This document shows, piece by piece, positions 8,801 to 16,294 of a DNA stretch of 32,555 nucleotides. The notes under the pieces are model-generated. The model was not told where the DNA came from. It ran no database searches and worked only from the letters and a program-made list of their open reading frames with translations. The stretch is from Nostoc sp. UCD121 (lineage in GTDB: Bacteria > Cyanobacteriota > Cyanobacteriia > Cyanobacteriales > Nostocaceae). Positions within the stretch are counted from its first letter, which is position 1. The number at the start of each line of letters is the position of its first letter. The stretch lies in assembly GCF_014222285.1 (NCBI RefSeq), contig NZ_JACKZS010000078.1, positions 1 to 32,555 of the forward strand. The letters are read 5' to 3'. Both the position numbers and the translations under genes were made by a program.

Positions 8801-9129
8801 GGGCATTGGAAGCCTTTGGTGCAGCTTACACCTTACAGGAATTGCTCACAGTTAAATCTGACGATATGCAAGGACGGAATGAAGCGTTAAATGCGATCGT
8901 TAAAGGTAAGGCAATTCCTAGACCTGGAACCCCAGAATCCTTTAAGGTGCTAATGCGCGAGTTGCAATCATTAGGGTTAGATATTGCTGTACACAAGGTA
9001 GAAACCCAAGCAGACGGCAGTTCCCTAGATGTGGAAGTCGATTTGATGGCAGACCAATCAGCCCGTCGCACACCTCCTCGACCAACTTATGAATCTCTTT
9101 CCCGCGAATCGCTGGATGATGACGAATAG
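5830..9129 (+). CDS. rpoB: DNA-directed RNA polymerase subunit beta
   Basis: RpoB is the beta subunit and forms the active-site cleft with gamma and beta-prime. From ATG 5830 the protein is 1099 residues and starts [21 protein letters not shown], the usual cyanobacterial N terminus, behind an AGGAAGAGG ribosome binding site. The same frame is open from GTG 5728, adding 34 basic residues (SKVPKKLRTLTSSGKRQ...), so a longer form cannot be excluded. Landmarks in order: [20 protein letters not shown], the rifampicin-pocket region [20 protein letters not shown] with [56 protein letters not shown] (an active-site lysine motif) and the C-terminal anchor [15 protein letters not shown]. No truncation is seen. 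rpoC1 follows after 115 nt. Confidence 0.98.
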   Translation: [1099 protein letters not shown]

Positions 9130-9144
9130 ATAGTGAGGAGTGAA

Positions 9145-9197
9145 GAGTTAGGAGTTAACAATTCATAACTCCTAACTCCTAACTCCTAACTAAAAAC
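9145..9197 (+). repeat. Heptamer repeat (CTCCTAA) and 13-bp stem-loop between rpoB and rpoC1
   Basis: GAGTTAGGAGTTA (9145-9157) pairs perfectly with TAACTCCTAACTC (9166-9178) around an 8-nt loop. The right arm runs on as tandem CTCCTAA heptamers, an STRR type known from Nostoc and Anabaena. It lies in the 115-nt spacer inside the RNA polymerase operon, with no T-run, so it should not terminate transcription but may affect mRNA processing or stability. Confidence 0.9.
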
Positions 9198-9244
9198 TAA
9201 CTAAATATACTCAAAACTCATTATTCGGAACTCAGCATTTAAGT

Positions 9245-11122
9245 ATGAGACCTGCCCAAACTAATCAGTTTGACTACGTAAAAATCGGCTTGGCTTCCCC
9301 CGAACGCATTCGGCAGTGGGGCGAAAGAACATTGCCTAATGGTCAAGTAGTCGGTGAAGTTACCAAGCCAGAAACGATTAATTACCGAACTCTCAAGCCA
9401 GAAATGGATGGCTTATTTTGTGAGCGCATCTTTGGCCCCGCGAAAGATTGGGAATGCCATTGTGGTAAGTATAAGAGAGTTCGTCATAGAGGTATTGTCT
9501 GTGAGCGCTGTGGCGTGGAAGTTACCGAGTCACGGGTGCGTCGCCACCGCATGGGCTATATTAAACTCGCCGCACCAGTAGCTCACGTTTGGTATCTCAA
9601 AGGCATTCCTAGCTATATTTCCATCCTGTTAGATATGCCCTTACGGGATGTTGAGCAGATTGTCTATTTCAACTCTTATGTTGTCCTGAGTGCAGGTAAT
9701 GCCGAAACTTTAACTTACAAACAACTGCTGAGTGAAGACCAGTGGTTGGAAATAGAAGACCAAATTTATAGCGAAGATTCTGTGCTGCAAGGCGTAGAAG
9801 TAGGTATTGGGGCTGAAGCGCTGTTGCGTTTGCTTGCCGATATCAATTTAGAACAAGAAGCCGAAAGCCTACGCGAAGAAATTGGTAACGCCAAGGGGCA
9901 AAAGAGAGCCAAGCTAATTAAGCGATTGCGGGTAATTGATAACTTCATCGCTACTGGTTCCAAACCAGAGTGGATGGTAATGGCAGTTATTCCCGTGATT
10001 CCCCCCGACTTGCGCCCAATGGTGCAGCTAGATGGCGGACGCTTTGCCACGAGCGATTTAAATGATTTGTATCGGCGGGTAATTAACCGCAACAATCGTT
10101 TGGCACGCTTGCAAGAAATTTTGGCACCAGAGATTATCGTGCGGAACGAAAAGCGGATGCTGCAAGAAGCAGTGGATGCTTTGATTGACAATGGTCGTCG
10201 GGGACGCACTGTGGTAGGGGCAAATAACCGACCCCTGAAATCTTTGTCCGACATTATTGAGGGTAAACAAGGACGTTTCCGACAAAACTTGTTAGGTAAA
10301 CGGGTTGATTACTCTGGACGTTCGGTTATTGTGGTCGGGCCAAAGCTGAAAATTCACCAGTGCGGTTTGCCCAGAGAAATGGCAATTGAGCTATTTCAGC
10401 CATTTGTGATTAACCGCCTGATTCGTAGCGGCATGGTAAATAACATCAAAGCTGCGAAAAAGCTGATATCCCGAAATGATCCCAGTGTTTGGGATGTGCT
10501 GGAAGAGGTGATTGAAGGACACCCTGTAATGCTAAACCGGGCACCAACATTGCACCGTTTGGGTATTCAGTCTTTTGAACCAATCTTAGTGGAAGGTAGA
10601 GCAATTCAACTGCATCCTCTGGTGTGTCCAGCCTTTAACGCCGACTTTGACGGCGACCAAATGGCGGTACACGTCCCTCTGTCGTTAGAAAGTCAGGCTG
10701 AAGCGCGGTTGTTGATGTTGGCTTCTAACAATATTTTGTCACCAGCCACAGGTAAACCCATCATCACGCCTAGTCAAGATATGGTGTTGGGAGCCTATTA
10801 TTTAACAGCAGAAAATCCCGGTGCGACAAAAGGGGCAGGAAATTACTTTTCTTCGCTAGAGGATGTAATTATGGCTTTCCAGCAAGATCAAATTGACTTG
10901 CACGCCTATATTTACGTAAGGTTTGACGGCGAAATAGAATCAGACCAACCGGATACAGAACCCGTGAAAGTGACGGAAAACGAGGATGGTACCCGTACAT
11001 TACTCTATAAGTTCCGTCGAGTCAGACAAGACGCTAAGGGCAATGTACTTTCACAGTACATATACACAACTCCTGGCCGCGTTATTTACAACAATGCCAT
11101 TCAGGAAGCACTAGCAAGTTAA
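9245..11122 (+). CDS. rpoC1: DNA-directed RNA polymerase subunit gamma (N-terminal half of beta-prime)
   Basis: In cyanobacteria and plastids beta-prime is split, and RpoC1 (gamma) is the N-terminal part. The 625 residues are the usual length. A zinc ribbon is visible near residues 71-90 (CHCGKYK...CERCGVEV). The clamp and lid follow, with GKQGRFRQNLLGKRVDYSGRS. The catalytic NADFDGDQMAVH at residues 465-476 has Asp467, Asp469 and Asp471, which hold the Mg2+ ion. The protein ends after the TTPGRVIYNNAIQEAL region, as expected for gamma. The start ATG 9245 gives MRPAQTNQFDYVKIGLASPE, the conserved N terminus. It is co-directional with rpoB and rpoC2, with spacers of 115 and 120 nt that both carry repeats. 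Confidence 0.98.
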   Translation: MRPAQTNQFDYVKIGLASPERIRQWGERTLPNGQVVGEVTKPETINYRTLKPEMDGLFCERIFGPAKDWECHCGKYKRVRHRGIVCERCGVEVTESRVRRHRMGYIKLAAPVAHVWYLKGIPSYISILLDMPLRDVEQIVYFNSYVVLSAGNAETLTYKQLLSEDQWLEIEDQIYSEDSVLQGVEVGIGAEALLRLLADINLEQEAESLREEIGNAKGQKRAKLIKRLRVIDNFIATGSKPEWMVMAVIPVIPPDLRPMVQLDGGRFATSDLNDLYRRVINRNNRLARLQEILAPEIIVRNEKRMLQEAVDALIDNGRRGRTVVGANNRPLKSLSDIIEGKQGRFRQNLLGKRVDYSGRSVIVVGPKLKIHQCGLPREMAIELFQPFVINRLIRSGMVNNIKAAKKLISRNDPSVWDVLEEVIEGHPVMLNRAPTLHRLGIQSFEPILVEGRAIQLHPLVCPAFNADFDGDQMAVHVPLSLESQAEARLLMLASNNILSPATGKPIITPSQDMVLGAYYLTAENPGATKGAGNYFSSLEDVIMAFQQDQIDLHAYIYVRFDGEIESDQPDTEPVKVTENEDGTRTLLYKFRRVRQDAKGNVLSQYIYTTPGRVIYNNAIQEALAS

Positions 11123-11242
11123 TTCGTAATTTCTAATTCGTAATTCGTAATTAATTCTTTAATTACGAATTACGTAGCTTGCTTCTCGCGTTTGGCGAGT
11201 ATTACGAATTATTAATTATTAATGACTCAGGACTAATGATTA
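11123..11242 (+). repeat. Repeat-filled rpoC1-rpoC2 spacer with a 15-bp stem-loop
   Basis: Nearly the whole 120-nt spacer is repetitive. CGTAATTCGTAATTA (11139-11153) pairs perfectly with TAATTACGAATTACG (11160-11174) around a 6-nt loop, built from TAATTCG heptamers. A second small stem, CTCGC (11185-11189) with GCGAG (11195-11199), follows. AATGACT-type heptamers then run into the rpoC2 start codon. This is an STRR-like insertion in an essential operon. No T-run follows either stem. Confidence 0.9.
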
Positions 11243-14200
11243 ATGACTAACGAAAAAATGATTTTTCGCAATCGCGTGGTTGACAAAGGTCAACTGAGAA
11301 ATTTAATTTCTTGGGCTTTTACGAATTATGGTACAGCGCGAACCGCAGTGATGGCGGACAAATTGAAAGATTTGGGATTTCGCTATGCTACCAAAGCAGG
11401 GGTTTCCATCAGTGTAGATGACTTGATGATACCACCAACTAAGCGATTACTCTTAGAAGCAGCCGAGGAAGAAATTCGCGCTACTGAAACCCGTTATCAA
11501 CGGGGAGAAATCACTGAAGTAGAACGCTTCCAAAAGGTAATCGATACTTGGAATGGTACTAGTGAAGCCTTGAAAGATGAAGTTGTCGTTCACTTCAAGA
11601 AGACTAATCCCCTGAACTCCGTATACATGATGGCGTTCTCCGGGGCACGGGGTAACATCTCACAAGTCCGGCAGTTGGTGGGGATGCGGGGACTGATGGC
11701 AGATCCTCAAGGGGAAATTATCGATTTACCGATCAAAACCAATTTCCGTGAAGGGCTAACTGTGACGGAATACATTATTTCGTCTTACGGTGCCAGAAAA
11801 GGATTGGTGGATACTGCCTTGCGGACGGCTGACTCTGGTTATCTTACCCGTCGGTTGGTGGATGTATCGCAGGATGTAATCATTCGAGAATTTGATTGCG
11901 GTACCACTAGAGGTCTTGCGATTCGACCAATGACAGAAGGTGCTAAAACCTTGATTCCTCTGGGAACCCGCTTGATGGGGCGGGTAATTGGCGAAGATGT
12001 GGTGCATCCGGTCACAAAAGAATTGATTGCAGCCCGCAATTCGCCAATTCCTGAAGACTTGGCAAAGAAAATTGAAAAATCTGGGGTGGGAGAAGTTGTG
12101 GTGCGATCGCCACTAACTTGTGAAGCCGCACGTTCTGTCTGTCAACACTGCTACGGCTGGAGTTTGGCCCACGCAAAAATGGTAGACTTAGGCGAAGCTG
12201 TAGGGATTATTGCTGCCCAAAGTATCGGTGAACCTGGTACTCAGTTAACCATGCGGACATTCCACACTGGTGGGGTGTTTACTGGAGAAGTGGCGCAACA
12301 AGTTCGTTCTAAAATTGATGGGACTGTCAAGCTTCCCCGCAAGCTGAAGACCAGAACATATCGTACTCGCCACGGGGAAGATGCCCTCTATGTTGAAGCG
12401 AATGGCATCATGCTTTTGGAGCCAACAAAAGTAGGTGATGTTACCCCAGAGAACCAAGAGGTTCATCTTACCCAAGGTTCAACACTATATGTATTTGATG
12501 GAAATAAGGTAAAACAAGGTCAGTTGTTGGCAGAGGTTGCCCTTGGTGGACGGACAACTCGGACTAATACAGAAAAAGCCGTTAAAGATGTAGCCTCTGA
12601 CTTAGCAGGGGAAGTGCAATTTGCCGAAGTTGTTCCAGAACAAAAAACTGACCGTCAAGGCAATACCACAACCACAGCCGCACGCGGTGGTTTGATTTGG
12701 ATTTTGTCTGGGGAAGTTTACAACTTGCCGCCAGGGGCCGAATTGGTGGTGAAAAATGGTGATGCGATCGCTGCTAATGGAGTTTTAGCAGAAACCAAAT
12801 TAGCCAGTTTACACGGCGGTGTGGTGCGCTTGCCAGAAGCTACCCCAGGCAAGAGTACCAGGGAAATTGAGATTATCACTGCTTCTGTGGTCTTAGACCA
12901 AGCAACGGTGACAGTCCAAAGTTCTCAAGGACGCAATAACTACTTAGTATCTACTGGCAACAACCAAGTATTTAACCTCCGAGCTACACCAGGCACAAAA
13001 GTGCAAAATGGTCAAGTAGTAGCTGAGTTAATTGATGACCGCTATCGCACAACCACTGGTGGATTCCTGAAATTCGCAGGTGTCGAAGTCCAGAAAAAAG
13101 GCAAAGCCAAGCTGGGTTATGAAGTCGTGCAGGGCGGTACCTTGTTGTGGATTCCTGAAGAAAGCCACGAAGTCAACAAAGATATCTCCTTGCTGTTGGT
13201 GGAAGACGGTCAGTTTGTCGAAGCTGGCACCGAAGTTGTGAAAGATATCTTCTGCCAAAACAGTGGTGTGGTAGAAGTGACCCAGAAAAACGACATCCTG
13301 CGGGAAGTTGTGGTGAAGCCAGGCGAACTGCTGATGGTGGACGATCCAGAATCAGTCATCGGGCGAGATAACACCTTCATCCAACCAGGTGAAGAATTCC
13401 AAGGCAATGTCGCTACGGAATTGCGTTATATCCAGTATGTGGAGACACCAGAAGGCCCTGCCCTGTTGAGCCGTCCAGTCGTTGAGTTTGCTGTACCTGA
13501 TAACCCAGATGTGCCATCCACTACATCTGTAAGTCAACAAACCGGGCGATCAATTCAATTAAGAGCGGTACAGAGACTACCTTACAAAGATTCAGAGCGT
13601 GTCAAATCTGTTGAAGGTGTAGAACTACTGCGAACCCAACTAGTGCTGGAAATTGAGCAAGAAGGGGAACAAGACCATAATGCTTCACCCCTGGCAGCAG
13701 ATATTGAATTAGTAGAGGATACTGAAGACCCAGAAGTTCAACGTTTACAACTGGTAATTTTGGAATCCTTGGTAATTCGTCGAGACATTACCGCCGATGC
13801 CACCCAAGGTAGCACCCAGACCACACTTGAGGTATACGATGGGTTAACCATCGCCCCAGGTTCTGTAGTCGCACGGACCCAAATCTTGTGTAAAGAAGGT
13901 GGGGAAGTGCGGGGTGTCCGCAAAGGAACCGAAAATGTGCGTCGCTGCTTAGTGTTGCGTGACGCTGACAGACTTACCATTAATACTAGTACTCAGCCAA
14001 AAGTGAAGGTGGGTGACTTGCTAGTAGAAGGTACAGAAGTTGCTCCTGGAGTTTTTGCCCCAGAATCAGGGCAAGTAGTGGATATCAAAAGTGCCGCTGC
14101 TGCATCTGGTGGGGAATCAGCTCTGAGTACTAAAAACTACGTTGTTACTACCCGTATCGGTCGCCCTTATCGAGTCAGCCCTGGTGCTGTGTTGCAGATA

Positions 14201-15292
14201 GAAGACGGCGATTTGGTACAACGGGGTGATAACTTGGTGTTGCTGGTGTTTGAACGCGCCAAAACAGGAGATATCATTCAAGGTTTGCCTCGGATTGAGG
14301 AACTACTTGAAGCTCGTAAACCGAAAGAAGCCTGCATTTTATGTCGGCGGGGTGGAGAAGTTAAGGTAGTTTATGCTGAAAGTGGTGATGAAGCGATCGC
14401 TATTAAGGTCGTAGAATCAAATGGCGTGGTGACAGATTATCCTCTGGGCCCTGGACAAAACTTGATTGTGCCAGATGGCTCAATAGTAGTAGCGGGACAA
14501 CCGTTGACTGATGGCCCATCCAATCCCCACGAAATTTTAGAAATCTTCTTTAGCCTGGGTTCTGAAGACGGAATCTATGCTTGTGCCAGCATCGCTTTGC
14601 AGAAGGTACAAACATTCTTGGTGAATGAAGTGCAAATGGTGTACCAGTCTCAGGGGATTGATATTTCCGATAAGCACATTGAAGTAATTGTTCGCCAGAT
14701 GACCAACAAGGTCAGGATTGATGATGGTGGTGACACCACAATGCTTCCTGGTGAATTGGTAGAACTGCGCCAAGTTGAGCAGGTGAACGAAGCTATGGCA
14801 ATTACAGGCGGTGCAAGGGCACAGTATACCCCAGTACTGTTGGGTATCACCAAAGCATCGTTGAACACCGACAGCTTTATCTCCGCAGCTTCCTTCCAAG
14901 AGACAACACGGGTACTTACCGAAGCAGCTATTGAAGGCAAATCTGACTGGCTGCGCGGATTAAAGGAAAACGTAATTATCGGGCGATTGATTCCGGCTGG
15001 TACTGGGTACAACACCTATGAAGAACCCGGAGCGATCGATGATTATGCTGCTGAGATTAGCAGTAGTGTCTTGGATGAAGTTGATGATCCTCTGGATATG
15101 GTCTTAGATGACCGCACAGCTCGTACCTATAATTTAGATTCTCCGACTCTTGGAGAATCTGGTTTTGGTAGCAGACGTGCAGAAAGGTCAGTTCTAGATG
15201 ATGAAGATGAATTAATCGCCGATGAAGTCGTAGACGACGACGATTTTGAGGAAGAAGAGGAAGACGACGAGGATGATTTCGACGACGAATAG
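11243..15292 (+). CDS. rpoC2: DNA-directed RNA polymerase subunit beta-prime (C-terminal half)
   Basis: RpoC2 is the C-terminal part of the split beta-prime subunit. The 1349 residues begin MTNEKMIFRNRVVDKGQLRNLI. A zinc site is formed by Cys219 (FDCGTTRG) with Cys293, Cys300 and Cys303 (TCEAARSVCQHCYGW). The bridge-helix and trigger-loop region follows (SGARGNISQVRQLVGMRG, then GEPGTQLTMRTFHTGG at about residues 330-343). A very long insertion of sandwich-barrel repeats (about residues 345-1000) is the cyanobacterial SI3 domain inside the trigger loop. The core resumes at QGLPRIEELLEARKPKEA, and ITKASLNTDSFISAASFQETTRVL marks the conserved C terminus. A strongly acidic tail of mainly Asp and Glu ends the protein (about 1315-1349). 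The start codon lies inside an AATGACT heptamer, with AGGA about 9 nt upstream as a weak ribosome binding site. Confidence 0.98.
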   Translation: MTNEKMIFRNRVVDKGQLRNLISWAFTNYGTARTAVMADKLKDLGFRYATKAGVSISVDDLMIPPTKRLLLEAAEEEIRATETRYQRGEITEVERFQKVIDTWNGTSEALKDEVVVHFKKTNPLNSVYMMAFSGARGNISQVRQLVGMRGLMADPQGEIIDLPIKTNFREGLTVTEYIISSYGARKGLVDTALRTADSGYLTRRLVDVSQDVIIREFDCGTTRGLAIRPMTEGAKTLIPLGTRLMGRVIGEDVVHPVTKELIAARNSPIPEDLAKKIEKSGVGEVVVRSPLTCEAARSVCQHCYGWSLAHAKMVDLGEAVGIIAAQSIGEPGTQLTMRTFHTGGVFTGEVAQQVRSKIDGTVKLPRKLKTRTYRTRHGEDALYVEANGIMLLEPTKVGDVTPENQEVHLTQGSTLYVFDGNKVKQGQLLAEVALGGRTTRTNTEKAVKDVASDLAGEVQFAEVVPEQKTDRQGNTTTTAARGGLIWILSGEVYNLPPGAELVVKNGDAIAANGVLAETKLASLHGGVVRLPEATPGKSTREIEIITASVVLDQATVTVQSSQGRNNYLVSTGNNQVFNLRATPGTKVQNGQVVAELIDDRYRTTTGGFLKFAGVEVQKKGKAKLGYEVVQGGTLLWIPEESHEVNKDISLLLVEDGQFVEAGTEVVKDIFCQNSGVVEVTQKNDILREVVVKPGELLMVDDPESVIGRDNTFIQPGEEFQGNVATELRYIQYVETPEGPALLSRPVVEFAVPDNPDVPSTTSVSQQTGRSIQLRAVQRLPYKDSERVKSVEGVELLRTQLVLEIEQEGEQDHNASPLAADIELVEDTEDPEVQRLQLVILESLVIRRDITADATQGSTQTTLEVYDGLTIAPGSVVARTQILCKEGGEVRGVRKGTENVRRCLVLRDADRLTINTSTQPKVKVGDLLVEGTEVAPGVFAPESGQVVDIKSAAAASGGESALSTKNYVVTTRIGRPYRVSPGAVLQIEDGDLVQRGDNLVLLVFERAKTGDIIQGLPRIEELLEARKPKEACILCRRGGEVKVVYAESGDEAIAIKVVESNGVVTDYPLGPGQNLIVPDGSIVVAGQPLTDGPSNPHEILEIFFSLGSEDGIYACASIALQKVQTFLVNEVQMVYQSQGIDISDKHIEVIVRQMTNKVRIDDGGDTTMLPGELVELRQVEQVNEAMAITGGARAQYTPVLLGITKASLNTDSFISAASFQETTRVLTEAAIEGKSDWLRGLKENVIIGRLIPAGTGYNTYEEPGAIDDYAAEISSSVLDEVDDPLDMVLDDRTARTYNLDSPTLGESGFGSRRAERSVLDDEDELIADEVVDDDDFEEEEEDDEDDFDDE

Positions 15293-15331
15293 AGATTTGA
15301 AACTTCGCGTCTCTATTAAAATGTAAAAAAT

Positions 15332-15369
15332 AAAAAGGCAAAAGAAATTTTCTTTTGCCTTTTTATTTT
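15332..15369. terminator. Strong bidirectional terminator between rpoC2 and the Uma2 gene
   Basis: A 16-bp near-perfect stem (15332-15347 with 15349-15364) has core GGCAAAAGAAA. Its A-run on the left and T-run on the right give a T-tract in either direction. It lies 40 nt after the rpoC2 stop and 70 nt beyond the convergent Uma2 gene, so it can end both transcripts. Confidence 0.9.
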
Positions 15370-15438
15370 GCTTTATAAAAACACATTTTTAAATCCTCAA
15401 TCTTCTGGGTTCTGGCTTTTAAGCTAGTAGTCAGTCAA

Positions 15439-16011
15439 TTACAACGATTCAAAAGTAACATCTTCATAGAAATCTGCAACAGCACACCGAAAATCCACAC
15501 TTGCCAGATGAATTATATCTTCTTTTCCATAAGGATAGAGTACCCATTGGCTCTCTGGGTTACGGCGAAAACACTCAACATTTAATCGAGTTTGACTTAT
15601 AAGTACATATTTCTGAAGTGATTCCATCTGTCGGTAGTCAGCAAATTTATCACCTCGGTCAAAGGCTTCTGTTGTCGGAGATAACACTTCTACAATTAAG
15701 CGAGGGTAACGCAGAAAGTTGTTAAAAGCTCTATCTCTTTGGTCACAACTTACTATAACATCGGGATAGTAATAGATATTAATCGACTCAATATGTGCTT
15801 TAGTATCTGAGATATAAGCCTGACAACCACTCCCGCGCAAATGATTTCTTAGCATAGCAAACACATTTCCGCTAATAATTACATGGGTATTACTTGCTCC
15901 TGCCATTGCATAAACCTGTCCCTGTCTATATTCATGCTTGATAGGACTAGTTTCTTCTCCTTTAAGATAGTCTTCTGGAGAAATATAGCTAGAATTTGGA
16001 GTTGCAACCAT
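15439..16011 (-). CDS. Uma2 family (DUF820) endonuclease-like protein
   Basis: This is a second, divergent Uma2/DUF820 protein of 190 residues. Family marks are ISPEDYLKGEETSPIKHEYRQGQVYAMAGAS at the N terminus, IYYYPDVIVSC (acidic strand, about residues 79-89), PRLIVEVLSPTTEAFDRGDKFADYRQM (Glu strand and helix carrying the lysine, about 103-129) and LQKYVLISQ. The Asp/Glu/Lys pattern fits the PD-(D/E)XK nuclease fold, but no substrate is known. It is only distantly similar to the Uma2 protein at 182-796, so the two are not a recent duplication. It converges on rpoC2 and shares the terminator. It appears monocistronic. Confidence 0.87.
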   Translation of the reverse strand: MVATPNSSYISPEDYLKGEETSPIKHEYRQGQVYAMAGASNTHVIISGNVFAMLRNHLRGSGCQAYISDTKAHIESINIYYYPDVIVSCDQRDRAFNNFLRYPRLIVEVLSPTTEAFDRGDKFADYRQMESLQKYVLISQTRLNVECFRRNPESQWVLYPYGKEDIIHLASVDFRCAVADFYEDVTFESL

Positions 16012-16244
16012 CTGTAATGACCTTGTGTAATGTTTTATATCTAGTTTAAAAGAAGCTTGATAGCTAAATTATTGAGCCACAGTTGCCAGAAATTGCCAGT
16101 GTACCCATACATTTGCATAACTTATTTTAGGAATATTTAGAAGAAATTAACAAAGTTTAAGTCTTATAATCAGGGCGGGCAGGATACCCATCCTACAAGA
16201 TATTGAGAAAATTTTAATATGCAAATTAGATATCTTTTAGTTTA

Positions 16245-16287
16245 ATAGGTAATTGGTAATTAGAGAAAAGCTGTACCAATTACCTAT
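16245..16287 (-). terminator. 14-bp stem-loop after the DUF3370 gene
   Basis: ATAGGTAATTGGTA (16245-16258) pairs perfectly with TACCAATTACCTAT (16274-16287) around a 15-nt loop. It begins 8 nt after the DUF3370 stop codon. In the reading direction it is followed by TAAACT rather than a long T-run, so it could be a terminator or a 3'-end stabiliser. The spacer 16012-16244 also has a short GGATACCCATCC hairpin and nothing else I recognise. Confidence 0.6.
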
Positions 16288-16294
16288 CATTTTA

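Noticed and set aside
9245..15292. Split beta-prime gene taken as a frameshift
   Set aside because: The rpoC1/rpoC2 split is normal for cyanobacteria and plastids; both parts have full-length conserved ends.
5980..15341. Many minus-strand ORFs within rpoB, rpoC1 and rpoC2
   Set aside because: All are antisense to strongly conserved polymerase genes and show no independent coding signal.
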